From Bacteroidales bacterium (GTDB lineage Bacteria > Bacteroidota > Bacteroidia > Bacteroidales > Muribaculaceae): 64,000 bases of DNA. The position numbers and the translations under genes were made by a program. The stretch is taken from contig CAJTFH010000001.1 in assembly GCA_910575545.1 (NCBI GenBank), positions 1 through 64,000 of the forward strand. Direction: 5' to 3'. The notes beneath the pieces were generated by a model. That model had not been told where the DNA came from. It was given only the letters and a program-made list of their open reading frames with translations, and searched no databases. Positions 24,963 through 33,649 of the stretch are shown here, one piece after another. Every line of letters begins with the position of its first letter. The first letter of the stretch is position 1.

Positions 24963-26120
24963 ATGGAAATTTCCCACGCGATAAAGTATGCCGGTGTCGA
25001 TGACACAGACCTCGACCTGTTTGAAAACCAGTATCCCCTTACCCATGGGATGGCTTATAACTCATATATCATCCTTGATGATAAAATCGCAATCACCGAT
25101 ACCGTAGATATACGGTGTGGTGACGAATGGCTCTCCCGGCTCGACAGCATCCTTGCAGGTCGTCAGCCCGACTATCTGATTGTTCACCACATGGAACCTG
25201 ACCATTCGGCTAACATAGCCCGCGCAATGGAGAAATATCCCGGAATGCAACTTGTTGCCGGAGCAAAAGCCATTTCCATGTTGCCTCTTTATTTTGAGAA
25301 CGCAACGTTTCTGGAGCGGGTTCTGACTGTGAGTGATGGCGATGCACTATCGCTTGGTTCTCATAATCTCAGATTTTTCAGCGCTCCGATGGTTCATTGG
25401 CCCGAGGTTATGGTTAGTTACGAGGAAACAGAGCAGGTGCTGTTTTCTGCCGACGCCTTTGGAAAGTTCGGAGCCTTGTGTTATGACGATGACTGGACGC
25501 CTGAGGCTCGACGCTATTATGCCAACATCGTCGGAAAATATGGCCCGCAAGTGCAGAAGGCCTTGACCAAACTTGGTGGCGTACCAATCAGAACTATAGC
25601 CCCCCTTCATGGCCCTGTGCTGTCGGGTGATCTGACACCATATTGGAATCTTTATGGCAAGTGGAGCGCATACATACCCGAGAATGACGGGGTGCTTGTG
25701 GCATATGCTTCAATTTATGGCGGCACCCGCGAGGCAGCTCTTTGTTTTGCCGAGATGTTGAGGGAGCAGGGCGCTTCCGATGTTGTTACATTCGACCTTT
25801 GCCGTGGTGATGTATCTGAGGCTGTGTCGCAACTTTTCCGTTTAGGGCGTCTCGTTGTTGCTGCTCCTACTTATGATACCGGCATATATCCGGCAATGCA
25901 CGATTTTCTCTATCATCTGCAAATCAAGAACTGCCGCAATCGCCGAGTGGCTGTGATAGAAAATGGCTCTTGGGCACCTGTCGCCGGTAAACTGATGGCC
26001 GACATGCTTTCTTGCCTAAGCGGTTTCGAAATAGTTGGTCCGGCAGTCACTATCCGTGGCCGCCTCCACACCTCCGACCTCCCTGCTCTCCGCACTCTCG
26101 CCACGTCACTTCTCGCCTGA
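24963..26120 (+). CDS. Flavodiiron protein (A-type flavoprotein, FprA-like)
   Basis: 385 residues from ATG 24963. N-terminal metallo-beta-lactamase-fold diiron domain with the ligand pattern HHMEPDHSAN, then MVHWPEVM, FSADAFGKFG and IAPLHGPVLSG; C-terminal flavodoxin domain with the FMN loop VAYASIYGGTREAA and a second loop AAPTYDTGIYPAM. Such proteins reduce O2 to water or NO to N2O and protect anaerobes. All diiron ligands are present; no rubredoxin extension, so an external electron donor is needed. It ends at a strong terminator shared with galE. Confidence 0.93.
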   Translation: MEISHAIKYAGVDDTDLDLFENQYPLTHGMAYNSYIILDDKIAITDTVDIRCGDEWLSRLDSILAGRQPDYLIVHHMEPDHSANIARAMEKYPGMQLVAGAKAISMLPLYFENATFLERVLTVSDGDALSLGSHNLRFFSAPMVHWPEVMVSYEETEQVLFSADAFGKFGALCYDDDWTPEARRYYANIVGKYGPQVQKALTKLGGVPIRTIAPLHGPVLSGDLTPYWNLYGKWSAYIPENDGVLVAYASIYGGTREAALCFAEMLREQGASDVVTFDLCRGDVSEAVSQLFRLGRLVVAAPTYDTGIYPAMHDFLYHLQIKNCRNRRVAVIENGSWAPVAGKLMADMLSCLSGFEIVGPAVTIRGRLHTSDLPALRTLATSLLA

Positions 26121-26141
26121 AAACATTTTATAAAATATAGA

Positions 26142-26180
26142 AATGGAGTTGCCTTGGAATAGGCAACTCCATTTTATTTT
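26142..26180. terminator. Bidirectional terminator between the flavodiiron gene and galE
   Basis: Perfect 13-bp stem AATGGAGTTGCCT (26142-26154) / AGGCAACTCCATT (26161-26173) with a 6-base loop, followed by TTATTTTT on the plus strand and a weaker T-rich stretch on the minus strand. Confidence 0.85.
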
Positions 26181-26259
26181 TAAGTTTGTCAGCAAAATTA
26201 ATGTGAATGATTTATGAGTTTCATTTTGTTGGCCAACTTATATCAGAATCAATGTTGGA

Positions 26260-27294
26260 TTACATGATACCCCGCTCGCGGAGCTTGCATTGCCAAGCCC
26301 AGGCCGAGCGCATCGTGTCGGCGATAGGGGTCGCGGCAGTCCAGCCAAGCACATTGTTGGCATGTTCGGGGTTAGCCCATACTTTTTCAATGTCGCCTGC
26401 GCGCCGTCCCACAATCTTGTGGGGTACTTTCACACCGGTTGCGGTCTCGAATTCGTTGATGAGCTGGAGCACTGAAAGCCCGTTGCCTGTGCCGAGATTG
26501 AAGATTTCAATTTTCTCTTCGCTCTTGTCGGTGAGCATCCGCTCAACGGCAATAACGTGGGCTTTCGCCAGGTCAACAACATCGATATAGTCGCGGATAC
26601 AAGAGCCGTCGGGGGTATTGTAGTCATCGCCGAAAACGCTCAGTTCTTTGCGGATACCCATGGCAGTCTGTGTCAGGAACGGTATGAGGTTCTGGGGAAC
26701 TCCATTGGGGAGTTCACCGATTTCTGCACTGGGATGTGCGCCAACCGGATTGAAATAACGCAGGATAACGCTCTTGAAAGGAGCTCCGGCATTAATCACG
26801 TCGGTTATGATTTCCTCGGAAATCTGCTTTGTGTTGCCATAGGGCGATGTAGCCTTTTTGATTGGCGACGCTTCTGTAACCGGGTTCACATCAGGCTCTC
26901 CATAAACGGTGCATGACGATGAGAAAACGATTCCTTTAACATCACGTTCTCCCATGATGTCGAGAAGGTTCATCAGCGTGTTGAGGTTGTTGCGGTAGTA
27001 GAGAACCGGTTTGTGCATCGATTCTCCCACGGCCTTGCTTGCAGCGAAGTTGATGATTCCTTTGATGCCGGGATACTTGTCGAACAACTCTTTTACTGCT
27101 GCCATGTCGGTGCAGTCGGCTTCAACGAAATCAGGGCGGATGCCGGTGATGCGTTCTATGCCGTCGATTACTTCTCTGTTTGAGTTCGATAGGTTGTCGA
27201 TTATGACAACTGGATAGCCGGCCTGCTGAAGTTCAACTACGGTGTGTGAACCGATATAGCCTGTGCCACCTGTTACGAGGATTCTTGGTTTCAT
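26260..27294 (-). CDS. galE: UDP-glucose 4-epimerase
   Basis: 344 residues from ATG 27294; the longer in-frame start at 27387 would run far into the upstream gene. SDR with TGGTGYIGSHT at the N-terminus, SSSCTVYG and the catalytic SPYGNTK (YxxxK), RYFNPVGAHPSAEIGE and YNTPDGSCIRDYIDVVDLA, all GalE hallmarks. Interconverts UDP-galactose and UDP-glucose, completing galactose entry to glycolysis and supplying UDP-Gal for surface glycans. 13 bp after the nucleotidyltransferase gene. Confidence 0.96.
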   Translation of the reverse strand: MKPRILVTGGTGYIGSHTVVELQQAGYPVVIIDNLSNSNREVIDGIERITGIRPDFVEADCTDMAAVKELFDKYPGIKGIINFAASKAVGESMHKPVLYYRNNLNTLMNLLDIMGERDVKGIVFSSSCTVYGEPDVNPVTEASPIKKATSPYGNTKQISEEIITDVINAGAPFKSVILRYFNPVGAHPSAEIGELPNGVPQNLIPFLTQTAMGIRKELSVFGDDYNTPDGSCIRDYIDVVDLAKAHVIAVERMLTDKSEEKIEIFNLGTGNGLSVLQLINEFETATGVKVPHKIVGRRAGDIEKVWANPEHANNVLGWTAATPIADTMRSAWAWQCKLRERGIM

Positions 27295-27307
27295 TTCCGT
27301 GTTACTT

Positions 27308-28210
27308 TTAGAACAGTTTCGAGGGATATGTGCCGTTCTGATGCAGTTCGGCAAATTTTGCCACAACTCCGGGGCGGTCGGCGGCATATGTAACGCCGAA
27401 CCATTTAGAATCGGTGTCGAGCACTTTCACTGTGGCTTCACCCGAATTGATAAGAGCATCGATACACAGCGGAATGAAAAACTCTGCTTTGGGAGTGTTG
27501 ATGTCCTTGTCGAGGAATTTGCGGAACTCCCGGTCGCTGTAATCGAAATAATCGGGTGTGAAGCCCCACAGGTTCATCGATACCGGAGTTTTCGGGTCGA
27601 GGGTCTGGATCTCGCCGTTTTCATCGGTGAACACGATATTGCCGTCGTTATCATAAGATATGGCGGTACGTTCCACAACCGATGTCAGCTTGCCATCTTT
27701 TGTTTCGCAAACGCCACGGGCAACAGAGCCGTTTTCTGTCATTGTGTTGCCTACACGGAAGCCTACCATGCAGTAATCTCCTTTGTGGTCGCGCTCGCGC
27801 ACCAGCTCTTTGGCAATAACCTCAAATGCGTTGCGGCCATAGAAGTCGTCGGCATTGATTACGGCAAACGGTTCTTTAATGGCGTCTTTACCCATTAGCA
27901 CAGCATGGTTAGTGCCCCATGGTTTTGTGCGGTCAGCCGGACATGTGTAGCCTTCAGGCAGTTTGTCGGTGCTTTGGAATACAACTTCCACAGGCACGTG
28001 ACCCTCATATTTTGAAAGGATTTTTTCACGGAAATCCTGCTCGAAATCTTTGCGGATTACAAATACCACCTTGCCGAAACCGGCCTGGAGTGCATCGTAA
28101 ATCGAGTAGTCCATAATGGTTTCGCCGTTAGGTCCCAGCGGGTCGAGCTGTTTCAAGCCCCCGTAGCGGCTTCCCATACCTGCAGCAAGTACAAAAAGAG
28201 TTGGTTTCAT
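27308..28210 (-). CDS. Sugar-phosphate nucleotidyltransferase, candidate GalT substitute
   Basis: 300 residues. GT-A-fold nucleotidyltransferase with LAAGMGSRYGGLKQLDPLG (the GxGxR...K signature, residues 8-26), KPWGTNHAVLMG, and NADDFYG (metal-binding Asp). It differs from GalU/GlmU: no hexapeptide repeat domain. In Bacteroidota this gene type lies between galK and galE while a classical GalT is absent, so it is reasonable to infer that it makes UDP-galactose from UTP and galactose-1-phosphate, as a pyrophosphorylase. That reaction is inference from context. All catalytic motifs appear intact. Confidence 0.75.
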   Translation of the reverse strand: MKPTLFVLAAGMGSRYGGLKQLDPLGPNGETIMDYSIYDALQAGFGKVVFVIRKDFEQDFREKILSKYEGHVPVEVVFQSTDKLPEGYTCPADRTKPWGTNHAVLMGKDAIKEPFAVINADDFYGRNAFEVIAKELVRERDHKGDYCMVGFRVGNTMTENGSVARGVCETKDGKLTSVVERTAISYDNDGNIVFTDENGEIQTLDPKTPVSMNLWGFTPDYFDYSDREFRKFLDKDINTPKAEFFIPLCIDALINSGEATVKVLDTDSKWFGVTYAADRPGVVAKFAELHQNGTYPSKLF

Positions 28211-28303
28211 TGCTATTTATGTGATTAGATGTTAGTTTTGATTCATGTTGTTGATTGCCGGTTTACCATGCAATCATAAAATGCTATTTGGAATCTATAC
28301 GTA

Positions 28304-28325
28304 GAGACGGGGTGCACCCCGTCTC
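28304..28325. repeat. Perfect 22-bp palindrome between galK and the nucleotidyltransferase gene
   Basis: GAGACGGGGTG followed directly by its reverse complement CACCCCGTCTC. It lies in the 204-bp gap that splits the otherwise tight gal cluster. It could be a hairpin that attenuates readthrough, an operator, or a REP-like mobile palindrome; GTAGAGAC...GTCTC palindromes of this style recur in other bacterial genomes. Confidence 0.8.
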
Positions 28326-28414
28326 CACATTAGATGTTAAGGCATGGTGTCAACTCTCGGTATATAGCCATTCGTTTTATGCAACGTGGCCAAATACCGA
28401 TATCCGCCCCCCTG

Positions 28415-29563
28415 TTATGCCTCGCAGTCGCAGACAACCTTGTGCGCTCCGTCTGAGATTACGACAGGATAAACAACCGGTTCGTGACCGTATTTCTCGT
28501 TGAATTTCTTCTTGGCAGTTGCGATGAAGTTGTCATAAAGCTCATCCTTCACCAGGTTGATGGTGCAGCCGCCAAAGCCGCCACCCATGATGCGGGAACC
28601 TGTAACGCCGCATTCTTTTGCGATGTCGTTGAGATAGTCGAGCTCTTCGCAGCTCACTTCATAGTCTTTCGACAGCCCTTCGTGTGTCTCATACATCTTT
28701 TTGCCAACTGTTGTGCAGTCTCCGGCCTGGAGGGCATCGCAAACATCGAGCACACGTTGTTTCTCTTCAATAACATATTTGGCACGCATGTAGTCCTCAG
28801 CGGTGATGTCGCTCTTGATAGAGTTAAGCATCTCTATGGTGGCATCGCGAAGTGTCTCTACACCGAGTTTGGCCGCTACGCGCTCACACGACTGGCGGCG
28901 TTTGTTGTAGGGCGAATCAACCAGAGCGTGTTTAACCTTCGAATCGAGAAGCACCAGTTTGTAGCCATCAATCTTGAAGGGGAAATATTCAAATTCCATC
29001 GAGCGGCAGTCAAGACGCATCAGATGGTCTTTTTTGCCGAACACTGATGCGAACTGGTCCATGATGCCGCAGTTCACTCCGCAGTAGTTGTGTTCTGTCG
29101 ACTGGCCGATACGGGCAAGCTCGAACTTATCGATGGTGTTGCCGTTAAACAGGTCGTTAAGGGCGAAAGCGAAGCAGCTCTCAAGGGCGGCCGACGATGA
29201 CAAACCGGCGCCAAGGGGTACATTCCCGGCAAACACAGCATCAAAACCTTTCACTGTGCCGCCACGTTTGATGATTTCGCGGCAGATACCGAAAATATAG
29301 CGTGCCCATTGCTGTTGCGGTGCATCTTCCTCTTTGAGCCCGAATTCAGCGTATTCGTTTATGTCGATAGAGAAAACACGCACCTTGTCTGTGCCGTTTG
29401 GTTTGATCTCTGCCATGATTTCTTTGTCGATGGCCCCCGGGAACACGTATCCTCCATTGTAGTCAGTGTGTTCACCGATGAGATTGATACGCCCGGCTGA
29501 TGCATAAAGTGTGCCTTTTTCTCCGAACTTTTCTTTAAAGATTGCTTTAATCTTTGCTTCCAT
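28415..29563 (-). CDS. galK: Galactokinase
   Basis: 382 residues, family length. GHMP kinase: GRINLIGEHTDYNGGYVFP (residues about 24-42, the galactokinase signature), ATP loop PLGAGLSSSAALE, NYCGVNCGIMDQFAS, and C-terminal GSRIMGGGFGGCTI. Phosphorylates galactose to galactose-1-phosphate. It has its own -7 element and is followed 204 bp later by the nucleotidyltransferase and galE. Upstream lie the galactan hydrolases that would feed it. Confidence 0.97.
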   Translation of the reverse strand: MEAKIKAIFKEKFGEKGTLYASAGRINLIGEHTDYNGGYVFPGAIDKEIMAEIKPNGTDKVRVFSIDINEYAEFGLKEEDAPQQQWARYIFGICREIIKRGGTVKGFDAVFAGNVPLGAGLSSSAALESCFAFALNDLFNGNTIDKFELARIGQSTEHNYCGVNCGIMDQFASVFGKKDHLMRLDCRSMEFEYFPFKIDGYKLVLLDSKVKHALVDSPYNKRRQSCERVAAKLGVETLRDATIEMLNSIKSDITAEDYMRAKYVIEEKQRVLDVCDALQAGDCTTVGKKMYETHEGLSKDYEVSCEELDYLNDIAKECGVTGSRIMGGGFGGCTINLVKDELYDNFIATAKKKFNEKYGHEPVVYPVVISDGAHKVVCDCEA

Positions 29564-29915
29564 AACGTTATCTACGATTATTAGATTTGAGGGAATGAAT
29601 TAATGTTTTACTTGTTGCAAATTTACTAAATTTTCAATAACGCGACCACCTTAAATCTCCCAAAAAACGCCCCATTTTCGTCAAATTAACGAAATTGGGA
29701 CGTTTTTTCACATTTTCGGATTATCTGTCACAGATTCCGGATTATGTGTCTCTGACAATAGCAAAATCAGGTAGACAAATGTCGGGGTGGTGCGCCTCAG
29801 GCATCCCTCTAACGCATATCGCCTTATCATTTTTTTCTATCTCTCTTATCGGCGTTTATCAGCTTTTGATGTACTTTGAGGGCCTTTATCAGCCTTCTAC
29901 TCTTTTCTCTGTTTT
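29564..29915. other. Intergenic gap between the hydrolase operon and galK
   Basis: 352 bases. Holds the galK promoter (29618-29625) and, further right, a direct repeat CGGATTATCTGTC / CGGATTATGTGTC (29717-29729 and 29736-29748, approximate) of unknown role. No plausible gene: the rightward ORF from 29695 is antisense to the GH2 gene for most of its length. Confidence 0.45.
29618..29625 (-). promoter_or_regulatory. -7 element TAAATTTG for galK
   Basis: Minus-strand TAAATTTG fits TAnnTTTG, 55 bases before the galK ATG. Confidence 0.55.
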
Positions 29916-32435
29916 TCACTCAACATCGATTTTGATTGTTGCCGGTTTCACTCCGGGTGCGGTAACGGTGAGTGTGGCCTCACCTTTATCAGTGCCGGCT
30001 CGTAATATGGCGGTTGCAGCTCCGCTGAACAATTTCATCCTGGGTTGGTCGAAGCTCAACAGGCATGTCGGGTCTCCGTTGGCGGTGGCCAGGAATTCGG
30101 CATTCCCGCTGATATTGAACGTTACCATGCGGCTGTCTGTAGGCACGATATTCCCAGCTTTGTCGGCAACCTCCACAGTGACATATACCAGATCGTTGCC
30201 ATCGGCCTTGATTTGCCTCCGGTTGGGGGTCAGAACTATATGGTGGGCTTTCCCGGATGTAGTAACTTTAGCTTCATCAACCGGGTTCCCGGCTTCATCC
30301 ATGGCTACAACCTTAACTTCACCCGGTTGGTAAACAACATCGTCCCATATCAGACGGTAACGGTTCATAGCCAGAGAATCATTGCGTACGGTTTCGTCTT
30401 TCACCTTGTCGCGTTCCCAATATGGTGTTTCTGCCACTCGCGAATAGTCGAGTTCCGGCCCTTTGGCCTTCTCTTTGACACCCATAGATTTGCCGTTTAC
30501 AAACAGCTCTGCTTTTGGATAAGAGGTGTAGACCATCACCGGGGTAACTTTCCCTTCCCGTCCTTTCCAGTTCCAGTGAGGCAGGATGTGGAGGGTGGGG
30601 GAGTCGGTGTTCCATTGCGACCGGTAGAGATAATAACGGTCTTTGGGCAGCGAGGCAAGGTCGATTATGCCGAAAACACTTGAATGATTGGGCCATGCGT
30701 CAGTGTCATAGGGCGACGGTTCTCCGAGATAGTCGAATCCGGTCCATACGAATTGCCCTATCATCCAGGGATGGTCATCATCAGCAGCAAAATCAATGTC
30801 GGGGATATTGCTCCAATAGCAGAATTCCGTGTCGTAGCTCGACGATTGGTGATTATCGTAGGTGGCATTTGCTTTCAGTTCAACCGGGAACATATAGCAT
30901 CCGCGCGACGATACTGTGGATGCTGTCTCGCTTCCCAGCACGAGTTTCTGGGGTAGCATATCGTAGGCTTTCACGTAATATTGCGGTTTATAGTTGAATC
31001 CCGGAATGTCGAGTGCGGCGGCGAAACCGTTGTCAAGAACCGCGCCGATTTGATCCATTCCGCATGTGACCGGGCGTGTGGGGTCTTCGCGGTGGGCTAT
31101 GTCGAGAAGCATCTGCAACTCTTCCACGCCGTCAGGCCCCCATTGGCTCGGCACTTCATTGCCGATACTCCACATAACCACAGAGGCATTGTTGCGGTAA
31201 TGGCGCACCATGTTCACCATATCTTTTTCTGCCCATTCATGGAATATCGAGCCGTAGCCGTTGGGACTTTTGGGGCGGAATCCCCAGTCGTCAAACGGTT
31301 CTACCATAAGCATCATGCCCATCTCGTCGCAAAGTTCAACCAACTCTGGTGCCGGCATATTGTGGGCGGTGCGGATGGCGTTTGCCCCCATGTCTTTCAG
31401 CATTTCAATCTGGTGGCGCAGGGCGGCGCGGTTAACGGCTGCGCCTAACGGCCCCAGGTCATGGTGGTTGCATACCCCTTTGAATTTGGTATATACCTCA
31501 TTGAGGTAAAATCCTTTTTCAGGAATATATTCCAGCGACCTTATGCCGAAACGTGTGCTGTATTCGTCAACTTTTTTGCCGTCGACACTAAGCGTGGTTC
31601 TGGCTACATAAAGCCAAGGGGTTTCTGTCGACCATCTTTGGGGGTTTTCAACCAGAAAGTTCTGGGTGAATGGCTGCCCGTGAGAGTAGTATGTTGAATT
31701 GTTGGTGGCTACAATGCTGCCGTCAGGAGCGATTATGTCGGTAGCCACGTTGACCGCTTCGCCCTTTTTTGCTCCTGTAATCTCGGTTATGAGTTTCACC
31801 GAGGCTTCTTCTGCCGTCACATATGGGGTGGTGACATATGTCCCCCAGACAGGTACATGCACTTTCGAGGTCGCAAGAAGGTGGACGTTGCGGTAAAGAC
31901 CGGCGCCGGGATACCACCGCGATGATTGCGGCTTATTCTCCAGTTCTACTGTAAGGGTGTTGTCGCCGGGATTCACAGCTCCTGCCGGCAGATTAAGATA
32001 GAAAGAGTTATAGCCATAAGCCCATCCACCCACATTCTTGCCATTGACGCTGACTTTGGGGTTGCTCATCGCTCCGTCGAACAGGAGCGTGAATTCTTGC
32101 CCAGTTGTATCTGCAACATTGAATATGGTCGTGTATATCCCTCTCCCCATATAAGGGAGGCCGCCGGTGCGGCCGGTCTTTTCAGTTTTTTCGGTCTCTC
32201 CGTTCTGTTCCACGGCGACCACCTGCAGGTCGTTATCGCGTGAGAATGGTTCATGCACTGCCCAGTCGTGTGGCACGCGCACATCCTGCCACTTCCCCTG
32301 TTGGCCGAGTGTGTCGATTTTTGCGAATCTCCAGCCCCGTTCAAGTGTGGTCTGCATGCGTGCTTCGGCTGTGATTCCTCCTCCGGCTATTGCAACGATT
32401 GCAATCAGGAATAAGGATTTGTTTCTGTTGTTCAT
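29916..32435 (-). CDS. GH2 family beta-galactosidase, secreted
   Basis: 839 residues. Signal peptide (1-25, ends TAEA). GH2 sugar-binding domain (about 28-190: WQDVRVPHDWAVHEPFS, RGIYTTIF), Ig-like domain, TIM barrel with NEVYTKFKGVCNHHDLGPLGAA, GANAIRTAHNM, acid/base Glu in MWSIGNEVPSQWG and nucleophile Glu in LVLGSETAS, then C-terminal DUF4982-type and Ig-like beta domains (YPKAELFVNGKSMG; ADGNDLVYVTVEVAD). Typical Bacteroidota exo-beta-galactosidase of polysaccharide loci. Last gene of a three-hydrolase operon, 20 bp after the GH53 gene; likely periplasmic and finishing galactan oligosaccharides to galactose. Confidence 0.92.
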   Translation of the reverse strand: MNNRNKSLFLIAIVAIAGGGITAEARMQTTLERGWRFAKIDTLGQQGKWQDVRVPHDWAVHEPFSRDNDLQVVAVEQNGETEKTEKTGRTGGLPYMGRGIYTTIFNVADTTGQEFTLLFDGAMSNPKVSVNGKNVGGWAYGYNSFYLNLPAGAVNPGDNTLTVELENKPQSSRWYPGAGLYRNVHLLATSKVHVPVWGTYVTTPYVTAEEASVKLITEITGAKKGEAVNVATDIIAPDGSIVATNNSTYYSHGQPFTQNFLVENPQRWSTETPWLYVARTTLSVDGKKVDEYSTRFGIRSLEYIPEKGFYLNEVYTKFKGVCNHHDLGPLGAAVNRAALRHQIEMLKDMGANAIRTAHNMPAPELVELCDEMGMMLMVEPFDDWGFRPKSPNGYGSIFHEWAEKDMVNMVRHYRNNASVVMWSIGNEVPSQWGPDGVEELQMLLDIAHREDPTRPVTCGMDQIGAVLDNGFAAALDIPGFNYKPQYYVKAYDMLPQKLVLGSETASTVSSRGCYMFPVELKANATYDNHQSSSYDTEFCYWSNIPDIDFAADDDHPWMIGQFVWTGFDYLGEPSPYDTDAWPNHSSVFGIIDLASLPKDRYYLYRSQWNTDSPTLHILPHWNWKGREGKVTPVMVYTSYPKAELFVNGKSMGVKEKAKGPELDYSRVAETPYWERDKVKDETVRNDSLAMNRYRLIWDDVVYQPGEVKVVAMDEAGNPVDEAKVTTSGKAHHIVLTPNRRQIKADGNDLVYVTVEVADKAGNIVPTDSRMVTFNISGNAEFLATANGDPTCLLSFDQPRMKLFSGAATAILRAGTDKGEATLTVTAPGVKPATIKIDVE

Positions 32436-32455
32436 ATGTTTGTTGCTTTTGTGTC

Positions 32456-33610
32456 TTATCGTGTTGGTCTGAATGCTTTCAGTGCATCATTAAAACGTCC
32501 GTTCTCAACACATCCCTTGTCATAACCTCCGTTATAATGCGCAGGGGCTTCTGGTTCCCAATAGAATATCCCATTCAGGGTTTCAAAATCGCGTTCATCG
32601 ATTATTCGCCGGATAACCCTGTAGGCTTCAGTCCCACGCGTGTAATGGAATCCGATTTCGCATAGCATAACTTCTTTCCCGTATCGGGCTTTCATATCGT
32701 TGATGTTTGCCATGCATTTGTCAACTTGCTCTTCAAGTGTCTGCACCGGCCATGTATCACTTTCCGGATAGAGCGACATCCCGATAATGTCATATTTCCC
32801 TCCGTTTTTATTTACCAGGTCGAAGAACCATCTGTAAAGACCTGAATCATGACCGTTGGGCAGATGCACAATCACTTTGGTCTCTGGTGAAATGGCTTTC
32901 ACGGCATCATATCCCGCATTGAGATAGCGTGGAAATTCCCCGGCATCCTGGTCTTTCATCTTGCCTGATTCAAACAGCATCCCTTGCGAGGTCTCGTTGC
33001 CTATCTGCACCCATGCCGGGGCAATCTCCTCGTTGGCAAGGGCTGTCATCATTTCTGTTACATGTTGTTTGATTGCATCTGCCATATCTGCCGGTTTTAG
33101 ACCTGCCCAGGCCTTAGGCACGGTCTGGTTTCCCGGATCTGCCCATGTGTCGGAAAAATGGAAATCAATCATAAGCGACAACCCGAGTTCTGCAGCCCGT
33201 CGTGCTTTTTTCATCACATCTGCGATATTGTTATAACCGTCGGTGGGATTCACCCACACACGTAGACGGATGGAATTGACGTCGTAGTCGTTTTTCAACA
33301 GCGACATGCATTCCTCTTCAACCCCTTTTTCGTTAAAATATTTCATCCCTTCGGCTTCGAGCTGTGTCAGCCAGCTAACATCCGCCCCTTTTGCAAAGCT
33401 GGGTATGGTGATTGGTAAAGGAGGTCTTTCAGGTTGCTCCGGAGCTACCGGTTGTTCCGGTTCTTCTGGCGTTTCAGGGTTTTCCGGCTGTTCTTGTTGG
33501 GGTTCGTCTTCATCCTCTATGCCACAGGCTGTGAATGATGCTGATACGCACAAGGCCATGGCGCATACAAATAAGCCTTGGCAATACTTCTTCAGAAAAA
33601 ATCTTTTCAT
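32456..33610 (-). CDS. GH53 endo-beta-1,4-galactanase, surface lipoprotein
   Basis: 384 residues. Lipoprotein signal with lipobox FTAC (Cys about 29), followed by an acidic stretch and a Pro/Glu-rich linker (about 32-70), a pattern of surface-tethered enzymes. GH53 TIM barrel: KGADVSWLTQLEAEG, SIRLRVWVNP, MIDFHFSDTWADPGNQ, acid/base Glu in WVQIGNETSQGM, and nucleophile Glu in MLCEIGFHYT. GH53 cuts beta-1,4-galactan side chains of pectin internally. Lies 39 bp after the GH-A-like gene and 20 bp before the GH2 gene. No SusC/SusD pair is nearby. Confidence 0.93.
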   Translation of the reverse strand: MKRFFLKKYCQGLFVCAMALCVSASFTACGIEDEDEPQQEQPENPETPEEPEQPVAPEQPERPPLPITIPSFAKGADVSWLTQLEAEGMKYFNEKGVEEECMSLLKNDYDVNSIRLRVWVNPTDGYNNIADVMKKARRAAELGLSLMIDFHFSDTWADPGNQTVPKAWAGLKPADMADAIKQHVTEMMTALANEEIAPAWVQIGNETSQGMLFESGKMKDQDAGEFPRYLNAGYDAVKAISPETKVIVHLPNGHDSGLYRWFFDLVNKNGGKYDIIGMSLYPESDTWPVQTLEEQVDKCMANINDMKARYGKEVMLCEIGFHYTRGTEAYRVIRRIIDERDFETLNGIFYWEPEAPAHYNGGYDKGCVENGRFNDALKAFRPTR

Positions 33611-33649
33611 AAATCTAAATTAACAGGCTGTTTAAAGGCAACATATAAG

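Noticed and set aside
27263-27898. Rightward 211-codon ORF
   Set aside because: Antisense to the nucleotidyltransferase gene; composition typical of a shadow frame.
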